Source: Pontederia crassipes
Lineage: Eukaryota > Streptophyta > Magnoliopsida > Commelinales > Pontederiaceae
Assembly (NCBI GenBank): GCA_030549335.1
Contig: JAUKPH010000027.1
Coordinates: 1,178,001-1,242,000 of the forward strand
Direction: 5' to 3'
Length of the DNA: 64,000 bases
The translations under genes and the position numbers were made by a program. Positions 22,750-34,547 of the stretch are shown in pieces (the stretch's first letter is position 1; each line of letters begins with the position of its first letter). The notes beneath the pieces are model-generated. The model made no database searches and had not been told where the DNA came from. It was given only the letters and a program-made list of their open reading frames with translations.

Positions 22750-23660
22750 TGTCTGTTGGCATCTGCTCAGGCTCATGCATTGGGTAGGGGAGGGAGAGAG
22801 GGGGAGCATGTGATGTGCTGTGTATTGAATTAGAGATCAGGCTCAGAGACAGCGTAGGAATATTTGATGCTTTCACATGCATTTCTGGATATAACAGTTG
22901 CGTATGACATTTCAGCCATGCAAAGCTCATCAGAATGCCAATATGTAAAGCTGTCGAGCATCTTATAAGCCCATGCATCTTAAATGCACATTATTAATGC
23001 AATCGTATGAATCATGTCAGTATCACCCCCCCCCCCCCCCACCCCACCCACCCCCACCCCCCACCCCCCCCACCCCCCCCCCCCCCTTTTTTTTTCTCCT
23101 GGTTGACAGCAGCTGGAAATCCAGTGAATGCGCTAATTGTTAAGTTCATAAATCAATAATTGCACCACTATTTAAGTTAATTCTGCAGAGATCAACTACA
23201 TAGATGCATGCAGAATCTTTAATAAATTAATTGGTGCTTGTTTCCTGAAGAACATGCATGTAATTAACTATTTATAGATTCCACAATTGAAGGCAGAATT
23301 GATGAGTCAAAACAACTGTCTGAGAGCTATAATATGTAGGTCTCAGAAGTTTGCTCCCCCCCTCCCCCCAGGAAAAGCTGAAGTGTAGTAGTTTTCATTG
23401 ACTGTTTAGTTTCAATTAAATTGGGGCCAACAAAACTTTGATGTTTCAGCAGCAACAATATAAGAAAGACTGTTACTAAAATTTTATTTAAATTACTCGT
23501 GGAGGCAATAGGATTAATTTAAATCTTCGTAATCATGCCTCCATTTTGAACACTTGAACACATTTTCTCTTTGTACTTTCTTATACAAAATTTGAATTTA
23601 ATAAATGTGCATTAATCAAAGCATTCAACAGTATAAATCAGATCTTATTTTGATCTTTGA
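22750..23660. other. Intergenic DNA with a long C-tract
   Basis: No gene is recognised. The segment holds a purine-rich GGGAGGGAGAGAGGGGG stretch near 22790 and the C-tract at 23024-23086. Confidence 0.45.
23024..23086. repeat. 63-bp C-tract with scattered A
   Basis: A nearly pure C run with regularly scattered A is followed by a T run. The complementary strand is G-rich and could form G-quadruplexes. Copy length may be unreliable in an assembly. Confidence 0.9.
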
Positions 23661-23681
23661 ATATGAAACTGTTGTTGGATA

Positions 23682-23783
23682 CCTTTTTTTAGGTTACAGT
23701 GGGGAAGGTCCATGGACCTAATAATATAAGAAAAATAAAGACAAAAAAATAAAAGAACACATACGCCACTAGGCTGCACCTTC
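23682..23783 (-). mobile_element. Short SINE-like insertion with 13-bp target duplication
   Basis: CTGTTGTTGGATA at 23669-23681 is repeated at 23784-23796. On the minus strand the 102-bp insert begins GGAAGGTGCAGCCTAGTGGCG, resembling a tRNA-type A box, and ends in an A-rich tail (TAACCTAAAAAAAGG). It is shorter than a full plant SINE, so it is internally deleted or a partial copy. Confidence 0.6.
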
Positions 23784-23828
23784 CTGTTGTTGGATAATTT
23801 GATTGAACTTATTAAGTTCTCATTTGAT

Positions 23829-24073
23829 ATCAACAATAATTGGGTGGAGTGAATACTAACTTTTTATTATTTAAGTAAAAGTCTCGAGTTCGAATTATCT
23901 TTGTGAATATAAAAAATGTTTATCAGGATATCGTAGGCAAACATGTTGTCTGGGGCGAAATTAGATTAATCGAGCTCGATAGTGAACCAAGACTCCAACT
24001 TGTGACCAGTGTGCATAATTCTTAGCGCCGCAAAGATTGGATAATCGACGCTGCTTCGGGTGACAATCGAAAA
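23829..24073 (+). mobile_element. SINE-like retroposon with 15-bp target duplication
   Basis: AAGTTCTCATTTGAT flanks the insert exactly (23814-23828 and 24074-24088). The 245-bp insert has an A-box-like GGGTGGAGTGAATACTAAC near its start, a B-box-like GAGTTCGAATTATC about 45 bases on, and an A-rich end (CAATCGAAAA). This is the anatomy of a tRNA-derived SINE moved by a LINE machinery. Confidence 0.75.
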
Positions 24074-24088
24074 AAGTTCTCATTTGAT

Positions 24089-25082
24089 GCTTTGATTGAC
24101 TATTAAATTCATAAAATTTGTATGAATGTGAAAAAAAGATAAAATTTTAAAACATGCAGCCCATTACTTGACCATAGTGACTCTTCACAGTGGATAGAAT
24201 TATCATAGGCCCATGTGACACTAGACTTCACTGAACAATGTGCTGATCATCACATGATGAACCCACATCGTAAATGGATCAATTATCCAATGGATTCTTA
24301 AACTTATCTTTTCAAATCCATCAAAAAGATTTTGTTTTGCAGAAATGGTTTTAAAAATTCTCTTTCCTTTTCTTTATAATATGTTTAGCAATAATTGAAA
24401 ACTTCGTTGATTGACATATAAAAAAATGTTGAGTGGAGTTCTAATAGAGTTCATGAGAAAAAAAAAGACTCCTCCTTTCTTTTAATCAAATAGAGAAAAA
24501 ACCTGAAAGTTACGTGAATAATAAAGTAATATTTTTTCCTTCGATCCAATCGACGTCTTCTGATAAAGATATATTATTCTGAATAATTGCAAATCAGATA
24601 CAAAATTGCGACAACTGCAAGCAATCTTTTAAATATCATATCCCTCGATACTTGAAAAATCTATAATTTTACGTGTTAATAATTATATGCACCGAAATTA
24701 ATTATTTTAATCTAATGAAAATTAATAAGATTAATATTTTGTTTTTTTACTTATATAAAAGTCTTCAATCAATTATTATTGTGAACAGGAGAATAAATCA
24801 TCCAAATCATTAAAGAGGATAAGAACTCGATAGAAATGTGACGCACTACTTCCCCATTGGTCCACATCCCACGTTTCCTGGCCGTCGATCGACCGTACGT
24901 CTGGTGCACGATACGAAATTAACGGACACGATTGCTTCCCCTTTCAAACGGTCCCATTTGGATTTTTTATTTTATTTTATTTTGTGTTCTTTTGGTCAGC
25001 GGGAGATCCGTAGAAGAAAACTGCTCCGCACTCGACGACGCCACGCCATTTCGACTCCCCAATCGGAACTCGATAGCTCACC
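24089..25082. other. Intergenic DNA and upstream region of the GH28 gene
   Basis: AT-rich with no gene recognised. The leader of the following gene is likely in the GC-richer last 100-250 bp. Plus frames at 24838-25582 are out-of-frame overlaps with the GH28 first exon. Confidence 0.5.
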
Positions 25083-27402
25083 ATGGCGACTGCGCTCCTC
25101 GTCCTCTTCCTCCTCTCCGCCGCGGCCGCCGCCTCCTCCGCCCACCCGCTCGATCCGGTGCCTCTCCTCCGACGACGCGCCGGTGGCCCCCTCTTCTCCG
25201 TCGCGGACTTCGGCGCCGCGGGAGATGGCTGTCGATACGACACGGCCGCCATCCAGGCGGCCATCGAGGCGTGCGCCGCCGCGGGTGGCGGCCGCGTCGT
25301 CTTCCCCTCCGGCGGAAACTACCTAACGGCCACGGTGTTCCTCCGCTCGGGGGTGGTGCTGGAGGTGGAGAAGGGCGCGAGGATTCTCGGCGGGACCAAG
25401 CAGGAGGACTACCCGTCGGAGTCGGCCAGGTGGTATGTGGTGCTGGCGGAGAACTCCACCGGCGTTGGGATCACCGGCGGCGGGGAAATCAACGGGCAGG
25501 GTCCCGAGTTCGTCGTGCGGCCCGACCCGAAGAAGAACGTGATGGTGAGCTGGAACGCGACGGGGGACTGCCTTGGAGATGAGTGCCGGCCGAGGCTCGT
25601 TGGCTTCCTCGATTCGTCCGATATCGTCGTCTCCGACATCACTCTGAACCAGCCGGCGTACTGGTGGTAAGCGTACTAATTTTGATGCATGTAGCAAGAG
25701 TATTGCTATTAGTTTTCGTTTCCAATTTAATGAATTGGACGCAATGGAGCTTAAAAGAGCGATCTTTGGAAGCACTTGTAATTCTGATACAGAAACTAAA
25801 CGAACATTGTGCTCTGCGCAGTCTGCATCTAGTGAGGAGTAACAAAATACTCATTCACAACGTATCAATCTATGGAGATTTCGACACCCCCAACAACGAC
25901 GGCATTGACATCGAGGATTCGAACAATACCATCATCACGAATTGCCATATAGACACAGGGGACGACGCTGTCTGCCCCAAGTCTTCCACAGGACCGGTGC
26001 ATAACTTGACAGTGATAAACTGCTGGATTCGAACCAAATCAAGCGCCATCAAGCTCGGGAGCGCAAGCTGGTTCGACTTCAAGAGGCTGCTCTTCGAGAA
26101 CATCACCATTGTGGATTCTCACAGGGGGCTGGCAATGCAGATACGTGATGGAGGTAGTACTTCGTGTTCCTGTTCTTAAAAAATTTAGATCATGAATCAG
26201 GGACTTTTTAAATTGGATTGCATATTTGGGTGAAACTTCTAATTGCTCTTGTCACAATGTGTTTCCCTGAACCTCAAAATGACTGTCTTTTGATCTTATC
26301 TGCTTGCTACATTTTTTTTAAAATTATTGGTTGAAGTCAAGAAGCAGTAGCAATTCCATGATCTATAATTATATCAGGCAGCATGAGCTATTGTGTCTAA
26401 TTACCGGTTACTACTAAGGAATATGGTTGTATCTTACAATGAGAAACACAAAAATTTACAATTATTCACAATCTTTTCTAGCTGCATTGTAATATTCTTT
26501 CTTGAATATTGCATCTGCCATTAATCTGCCTTTCTGGAAATTTGGTATTGCACCTAATAATGGCCGTTTGATCTTCTTTTTTCAGTGTCAATGTATTAGT
26601 TGAAGTTAGTAGCAATAACACTTCTGTCATAATCTACTACCAAGAAAGGCAAACCAATTGGAATGTACCTTGTGGTTCTCCCATAGATTAATCTGTTTGA
26701 CCAAGTATAATAGATCATTTGTAAGAAATGACTAAAGGTCTTAAACTTTGTCAATGATCTCTGTTGTACAATGAATTTCCTCTCAGAAACATCATGGAAT
26801 TTAGCAACGTTACATAATATTTTCTGGCTGAAGCGAAGTAGCTTTTTCCATGAACACTATATTTAATATTTTTTCTTCATTTGAGTATGCCCAGTTATCT
26901 TATAGTCAAATTATACACAGGAAATGTCAGTGGTGTCATCTTCTCTAACATTAAAATGAGCACCAGATATTACCATCCTTCGTGGTGGGGACGAGCAGAG
27001 CCAATTTACATCACAAGCTGCCCCAGGGATCCAAGTTCCAGATCTGGAACCATTTCTGATGTCCTTTTTGTCAACATTTCAGCAATCTCAGAGAATGGAG
27101 TGTTCTTATCTGGTTCTGAATATGGTCTTTTGCACAACATCAAGTTGAAAAATGTCAATCTGACTTTCAAAAGATGGTCCCAATATCCCGGTGGATTATA
27201 TGATTACAGGCCTGGATGCCAGGGCTTGGTCAAGCGTAACACTGCTGGGATGATGGCTGAGCACATTTCAGGCTTGGAGATAGAGAATGTTAAGATGAGA
27301 TGGTTCAAGAACAATCAGAAAGGGTGGAACAACCCACTGGAATTCAAACCTTCCACAGTGAACAATTTATTCTTCAATGAGTGGAGATCAGAGGTCCTCT
27401 GA
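25083..27402 (+). CDS. Glycoside hydrolase family 28 (polygalacturonase-like) protein
   Basis: Three exons in phase: 25083-25666, 25822-26153, 26921-27402, encoding 465 residues. The ATG has a strong context (CACCATGGCG) and heads a signal peptide (residues 1-20), so the product should be secreted to the wall. The core opens with FSVADFGAAGDGCRYDTAAI (about 38-57). GH28 motifs present are NNDGID (219-224, usual NTDG) and GDDA (241-244). The third motif, usually G-H-G, reads KSSAIKLGS (267-275) with no histidine, and RIK is replaced by QIRDGG (301-306). This pattern, with SWWGRAEPIYIT later, is typical of the At3g57790-like subgroup. Relatives cut pectic backbones; this subgroup's substrate is not established. 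First exon GC-rich, later exons AT-richer, a monocot gradient. Confidence 0.92.
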
Positions 27403-28569
27403 ATTGTCCAAGAACAATTTCTCTTTGTCTAAAATGAACTTGTCATTTGATTTGATTGTACATATGGGAAATAAGTTTACTGGCTGCAGGAATACAGCTC
27501 ATGCAGTCTTGTAAATTTAAGGTTTTATGATTAATCAGAGATGACTAAAAAAGTACATGCATCACACCTCTGAAATTAACATATGCAAATTATCTGACAT
27601 GAAATCTACATCCTTAGGTTATATAATAAGAATATTTGAAAAACGAGGAACAAGAATCTGAAGCCTATGGCTTGGTTTATTGAAGTCAACATGGTTATGC
27701 AACTCTGAGTTTTAGAAGGAAAAAAAATTCTGCTAGATAATGTGGAAATCATGCCCTTAAAATAGATAAACACATTTTCTTATATGGTTGATTGTTCTCT
27801 TTGTACTTAGACTTATTTGATTAAATCTTGAGATCAACTCCTTAAGTTGCTCAAATTTTGCAAGATCATTAAGACTTGATTCAAGAAGAAGGTTAATATT
27901 TTCGTATTTGATCATGATCACTCATTAACAATTGGGTTTTCATGGATTGAGAACTATTCATAAATGCTCATGCGCGTATTCACTTCAATATAATGGAACC
28001 ATCTAGACAAAGATATTTGGGTGAATCTCTAAGGTCCCTTCTGTTTACTCGCAACCTTCCATAGGAATTTTGAATGATTCTACTCTTGTATCTACTTGTA
28101 TAATAAATGGAATGTCATCCCAGACAGTGTTTTCTTTATCCTACTATTCAAATCGTCCTGTATTTTCTGACTCTATGTTGTGTTTGTTTCATTCATCAAC
28201 TTTGTCCTGCTAAAAATAAACAGAGTTCCAAAATTGTGAAGGAAATTTTTCTTCGGTTAATCTAGAAACCAAAAGGACTATAAATAGAATGACTACATAT
28301 TAGCAAATATGTTGTATTTTTTAAGATAAATATTTTTCCAGAAGAAATGTTTTTTTTTTGGATCAAGATTCTATCAATAAAAATAAAAAGGGAGACCTTT
28401 TTATTATCTTACCAAAACTTCAAGGGGATATGCCAAAGTCTAGAACCTCATATTTCTAGTTAAGGGGAGAATCATTTTCAAAACGATCAATACTCTCTTA
28501 AGATGGCCACTCTCATGCTGTCCTATTTTCAAGTTGTAAGTGGTGAGAAACCTCTTTCTTTTATTTTAT
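27403..28569. other. 3' flank of the GH28 gene
   Basis: 3' UTR and AT-rich intergenic DNA. No further gene or element with definable ends was recognised. Confidence 0.5.
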
Positions 28570-28720
28570 TTTTTTTGTTGCCACCCCAATGTCCGGAAAG
28601 CGGTGCCAATCGTCCAACCTAGTTGGCGTTAAGAATTATGCGCACTAGTCACGGGTTGAAGTCTCGACACAACGTCAAAGTCCGACTATTTTGGTGTCAC
28701 CTTGGTAGCATGCCTGGCTA
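28570..28720 (+). mobile_element. Possible tRNA-derived SINE fragment
   Basis: CAACCTAGTTGGCGTTAAG resembles an A box, and GGGTTGAAGTCTCGAC, about 30 bases on, resembles a B box. Poly(A) and target duplication are not seen, and the stretch abuts the fossil LTR that follows. Confidence 0.3.
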
Positions 28721-29137
28721 TGATAGAAACCAACTGCGCACATATGTTATAAGGAGGAAGAGGACACATGGAGACAACTCATTCAATGTGGAATCAGTCA
28801 ACCAAAATTTTTAGGCCCCACTCTCTTCAATTGCAGCAAAAAATTGTCCAACAGTTTCTACAACAAAAAAGGCCATGATACAACTTAGTGGTGGAAGTCT
28901 TTATCCCACTACACAACTAAGTCTACTAATGCATGTTTGTAGGAGTAAGTTATTAGGAGTCGGTTATTGCTGTATCTTTTTAAATATCCATTAGTTTTTA
29001 GTTTAAGGCATGTCTTATTTGTTAAACTTTATTATAGGAGTCTTGTCCTTCCATACGGACAATCCAATTGTTATTTCCCTTCAATTCAGTTATAAAATTC
29101 TTGTTTTCAGCTTTTATGATTTTAGTGTCTTATCACA
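28721..29137 (+). repeat. 5' LTR of the Gypsy element
   Basis: It starts TGATAGAAAC and ends TATCACA just before the primer-binding site. The first 44 bases are matched at 33535-33578, which sets the left end. Confidence 0.85.
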
Positions 29138-32100
29138 TTGGTATCAGAGCAACTAAGATTCCAAAATAGTGAACACTAGGTCATCTCACCTTCACCATGA
29201 GTCTTCAATTTCCAACAATGATCAATCAACCAACCGAGACCTTGACCCTATTTCCTGCCAATTGAATGCCATCACCAACAAACTGTATTCTATTGATTCC
29301 CTAGAGCAGAAGTAGCAACTCTCAAAGCTCAAGCTAGTGTGATGCAACATGAAAAATCTAGCTGCAATCCACGCTAGAAAGGAAAATCTACGATGTTAGA
29401 AGATGAAAAGATGGATATTCCATGGTGGATAAAAATTCCTTCTCAACGACCTCATACAAAAATGGATTTTCCAAAATTTGAAGGAGGCGATCCTCGGGGA
29501 TGAATTCTAAAGGCTGAAAAGTATTTTCGCTATTACCAAACTCTAGATGATCTCAAAATTGATATTGCAACTATGTACCTAGAGGAAGATGTATTAGATC
29601 TCTTTGCATGGGTTAATAGTGAACACACCCTACTATATTGGGAAGAATTGGTGAAAGTATCGCAAGAGAATTATGGTCCAGCAAAGTTCTTGAACCTTGA
29701 TGAGCATCTTTGTAATATTCAACAAACATGTACCATTTAGGAGTATCGCCAAGAATTTGCAAGGAGAGTTGCACGCGTCCACAATTGGCCAGAGTATTGC
29801 TTACTCGGGGTCTTCCTCGGCGGTTTAAAGAAGGAACTAAAGGTAAAGGTCTGGATCCACAAACGAAGGACGGTGTATAAAGCTATGAGTTTCGCTTTGG
29901 AATTTGAGGTTAAGTCTTCTCCAAATTGCAATAACAAAGGAATGCATAGCACCAATGCCTCACGTTCCAGCCAAGGTCCATCTCGTGAGTATTTCTCTAC
30001 AAGGAAGGTAATCCATACCCGTCCACTTCCAACATCACGTTGATGGGATGAGGAACGCCACTCTCGCTTGGTAAGGGGGTTATGCTTCAAATGTAATGAA
30101 AAGTTTGTTCATGGACACGTTGCAAAAATCCTTCCTTCTCTTTAATGGAGTTTGTTGATTCTGAAGATGTCACCATAGAAGAAATAGATACCAACACAGA
30201 AGAGGATCCACCTTTAGATTTTGCAGAGATCTCTCTCCATGCTATTTTGGGAAGAACTGTCGGCACGACAATGAAGCTGTTGGGGTCAATTGGACAAAGA
30301 CAGGTACTTATACTTGGAAAGAGATAATGGCTCAACACACAATTTTGTTGCTGAGTCAATTGTGGAGGAATTGCAGCTACCTCTCCATTAGATTCCATCA
30401 TTTGGTGTCTAAATTGGAAATTGTGAAATCATTTGCTGAACAATATGTGTAAGAATATTAGCATACATGTTTCTAACCTCATTATCACTCAAGATTTTTA
30501 TCCCTTCTCAATTGGTGGTGCAGATGTGATACTTGGCATTAAATGGTTGGCTTCGCTCGACACAGTCCAAGCTAATTGGAAGGACACGTTCATGATATTC
30601 AATTGGCAAGGAAAGAGGTACAAGCTACAAAGTGTGCATCCAACAGGTCAGACCAAAGTTGCACTCCAGAGTTTCAACAAATTGCAAAATTGTTCAGGTT
30701 CCCATCTCCTTTTCAAGCTATTTTACAATAGTTTATGTCTATTTTTATGAACCTAAAGCCTTACCTCCTTTTCATTCTCATTCACACTCCATTCACCTCT
30801 TTACCAAATGCTAAACCCCCAACCTTCACCCCTATCGTTACCCACATTACCAAAAAATAGAAATAAAAAATTAGGTTAAAAACTTGCTGAATTTATATTA
30901 CATACGCCCAAGTTCAAGTCCTTTTGCTAGTCCTGTTCTTTTAGTTAAAAAAAAAGATAACACTTGGCGATTTTGTACTGACTATAGAGCCCTTAATCTA
31001 ATCACTGTGCCTGACAAATATCTCATACCTAATATAGATGAGTTATTAGATGAGTTATATGGAGCTGCCATTTTCTCTAAAATTGATCTTCGATTTGGTT
31101 ACTATCAAATTCGTGTGAAGCCTAAAGACATACCAAAGACAGCCTTCCACACACATTTTGAGCACTATGAATTTACTGTTATGCCCTTTGGCCTAACAAA
31201 TGCTTCAGCCACTCATGAATGACCTTTTTAGACCTCATCTACGTAAATTCATTCTTGTTTTCTTTGAATGACATCCGAATATATAGTAGAAATTTGCAAC
31301 AACATGAACAACATCTCAAGTTGACCCTTAGCTTGCTATCCACCAATTCCTTTTATGCCAATACCAAAAAAAGTTTTTTTGGCCACCCAAAAATTGAATT
31401 TCTTGGTCATATAGTTTCAAAAGGAGTGGCAATTGACCCAGACAAAGTTTCAGTTGTATTAGAATGGCCTTTACCTACAAATGTGAAGGAATTGCGATGA
31501 TTCTTAGGTTTGACCGGCTACTATTAGAGATTCATTCAGAATTATGGAATCATAGATCTTACAAAGAAAAATGCATTCGTTTGAAGCCCCAAAGCTGAAG
31601 ATGCTTTTCAATAGCTAAAAAATGTTCTAACTACTGTTCCGGTATTACACTTACCTAATTTCACTCAATCTTTCATGGTAGAATGTGATGCTTCATCTCA
31701 AGGAGTAGGCGCTATTTTGTTATAGCTTGGGCATCCCATCTGTTATTTTAGTAAGGGGTTTTCTTTCTCTACTAGAATTAAATTTACTTATGATCGTGAA
31801 TTGCTTGTTTTAGTCATTGCTTTACAGAAATGGAAGCATTATCTATTGGGCAAACCATTTTTAGACTAAACTGACCATTGCAATCTTAAATACTTATTGA
31901 ATCAAAGGATTTCTATAGTAGAACAACAATGACTATTAATGAAATTATTACCCTTTGATTTCACGATCATCTACAAGGCTGGAAGAGAAAACAAAAGAGC
32001 AAATGCTTTGTATAGGCGTCCTCAACATGCTGATTTTCTAACCCTGACCATGTCAATACCATTAGATTTTAATTCTCTGAAGGAAGCACTAGCAGCTGAT

Positions 32101-33509
32101 TTTTACACTAGAGATATTATGGATCAAGTTCTGAAAGATCCAACATCTCAACCAACATTTGTGGTAGCTGATCGACACCTCTACTATAAATCTCGATTAG
32201 TTATTACTGATTTCCATGAGTTGAAGACAAAAATCTTGAAAGAAGCACATGAGACTTCAATAGGTGGTCATGGTGGTTATTTAAAAACTTTGAAACATAT
32301 ATCTGCCAGTTTCTTTTGGCCCCATTTGAAGCTGGATGTGAAGGAATTTGTTCAAAATTGCTTATTATGCCAAAAACACAAATATGAGAGTTTATTGCAT
32401 GCAGGACTTCTACAACCATTGCCCATTCCACAGCGCATGTGTGAGGATATTTCACTTGATTTTATAGTAGGACTCCCTCAGTCCCAAGGGCATGGCACAA
32501 TTCTCGTGGTAGCAGATAGATTCAATAAGTATTATCATTTTCTCACTCTTTCACATCCTTTTACAGCAAAGACGGCGGCAACAATGTTTTGCAAAGAAAT
32601 TGTGCGCTTACATGGTATACCATGATCTATTGTCTCATATCGTGATGTAGTTTTTCTAAGTGCTTTTTGGCAGAAATTGTTTCATTTGAGTGATATTGAG
32701 CTGCATATGGGAACGACATACCATCCTCAATCAGATGAACAAACGGAAGTAGTCAATCGGTGCCTTGAAGCATATTTGTGTTGCTTTGCTCATGAACATC
32801 CAAAGACTTGATCAAAATTGTTACCTTGGTTAGAATATTCATTCAACACATGTTATCATTCATTATCTCAAATGACCCCTTTGAGATTGTTATGGAAGTG
32901 ATCCTCCCGTCTTGCACCCCTATGTTCCTGGAGAGACAAAAATAGCTAAACTCGAAGAACAACAGTTAGAACGTGATGAAATAATAAAGGCACTCCGTTC
33001 TAATTTGCTAAAAACTCAATCTCGTATGAAATCTCAAGCTGATTCTAAAACGCGAGATTTGATCTTTGAAGTAGGAGATGTTGTGTTTTTGTGTGTACAA
33101 TCATATAGACAGTAATCTTTAGCAAAACGACACTATGAGAAATTATCTTCCCGCTACTTTGGTCCTTATACTATTGTACGCAAAGTTGGTAAAGTTGCTT
33201 ATGAGCTAGAACTATCGCCAACAGCTAAGGTACATCCAGTTTTTCATGTCTTCTTGTTGAGGCATGCCCATGGTCATTTGGCCTCCTCCCCGCCATCTGA
33301 TCTACCACTTGCAAATGATTTGGAGTTTTTGTCTGACCTGAAAATATTCTTTGTCACCGTTGGGTGATTGAGGCCGATGTGCAATCCCTTGAATTACTTG
33401 TTCAATGGCATGGTAGACCTTTAGAAGAAGCAAATTGGGAGAATTATGATTTACTTGCTACATAATTTCCTACATTTTGCCTTGAGGACAAGGCATCTTT
33501 TTTTTTTCA

Positions 33510-33530
33510 GGGGGGGGGGGGGGGGGGGGG
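33510..33530 (+). repeat. 21-base G run at the Gypsy polypurine tract
   Basis: The run lies directly before the start of the 3' LTR, where a G-rich polypurine tract is expected. It is far longer than usual and probably expanded by slippage. Confidence 0.9.
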
Positions 33531-33534
33531 TTAA

Positions 33535-33578
33535 TGATAGAAACCCACTGCGCACATATGTTAGAAGGAGGAAGATGA
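33535..33578 (+). repeat. Partial 3' LTR of the Gypsy element
   Basis: It matches the first 44 bases of the 5' LTR (TGATAGAAACC...GCGCACATATGTTA) and stops at the first base of the Copia LTR. Confidence 0.85.
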
Positions 33579-34547
33579 TGTTGAATCCTATGTTTTGATG
33601 ATAACAAATTAAAATGGACATAAATGTTACTAATCTATGCTCAAGTGATGATAATGCAGGTGTATGATTGATATGACCACATTCGCAGAAGAAATCGACA
33701 AATTAAAATTGCAAGAAAAAAATTTTAGACATGACCGGTCGACTCATCGGTCGATCGGCCATGACACCGATCGACTGATAATCAGTAGAAGAAAAGTCAA
33801 AATTATACCGATCGATGTTGAGACTATATTGGTCGACGTCGAGACATTACCGGTCGATGTATCGGTCAAAAGACTGGTCGACCGGACAACTTCAAAAGGT
33901 TGAAGAAGCAGCAATGGTCACATAAACCGGTCGACCGACCTCTCGGTCAAATGAACAGTAACGGCTAGAATTTTTGAGGAGAAAATTGTGAAAATATTTT
34001 TGAACGAATTTTCACCTCTTGAAGCCTATAGAAGGAGTGTCAAGGCCTGAAGAAAAAGCATCCAAGCAAGAGAAAACATTCTATAGCTCCTCTCAAGTTT
34101 TTTAGCATAAAAGTGCAAAGTTCTTTCCTTTTCTTTTCTTAGCCTTGAGTGAGAGAGAAAATTTGTGAAAGAAAAGAGTTAGAGGAAAAATTTACTTTCT
34201 GATCTAGTGAGATTAAGAGCTCCTTGTATAAGAGGTATGCCTTGTCTCTTGAGCGGAGAAGAATGTGTGTTTGTATAAAAGAGGGTTGTTCTCTCCCTAT
34301 AAGAAAAGAGAAAGATAATGAATCTCCGGCGATCTCGAGGTCGAGAAGTCGGAGCGGGGACGTAGGCCAAAGATTTGAGGCCGAACCTCATCATCATATT
34401 GTGTCTCCTTGTGTTTGTTCTTTATCTTTCATTTACGCCTTATTTATATTTGCTTGTGATCGGTTTTATTGACTTTTCAGAAAGTGAAATTTTTTAGAAA
34501 TTTTTTTTTCACCAATTCACCCCCCTCTTGGTGCTTTTGATCCTACA
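33579..34547 (+). repeat. 5' LTR of the Sirevirus
   Basis: It starts TGTTGAATCC and ends CCTACA. Between about 33738 and 33945 it carries a cluster of palindromic CCGGTCGAC-type motifs. It is collinear with the 3' copy at 42677-43681. Confidence 0.92.

Larger units (their letters stand above)
28721..33578 (+). mobile_element. Fossil Ty3/Gypsy chromovirus
   Basis: Order of parts: 5' LTR (28721-29137), primer-binding site complementary to initiator Met tRNA (TTGGTATCAGAGC, from about 29138), gag with a CCHC-type knuckle (29260-30130), protease (about 30200-30600), reverse transcriptase (30885-31500; [17 protein letters not shown]), RNase H (about 31670-32020), integrase (32200-33260; HHCC region and the LDFIVGLP block), a chromodomain-like end (33340-33465; LVQWHGRPLEEANW), a polypurine tract grown into a G run, and the first 44 bp of the 3' LTR. 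The rest of that LTR is missing where the Copia element begins. A short-LTR chromovirus such as the Reina type fits best. It is broken, with roughly a dozen breaks, and predates the Copia insertion. Confidence 0.9.

Noticed and set aside
24838-25582. Plus frames overlapping the GH28 first exon
   Set aside because: Arginine/proline-rich out-of-frame readings of a GC-rich exon. The GH28 frame has the family motifs.
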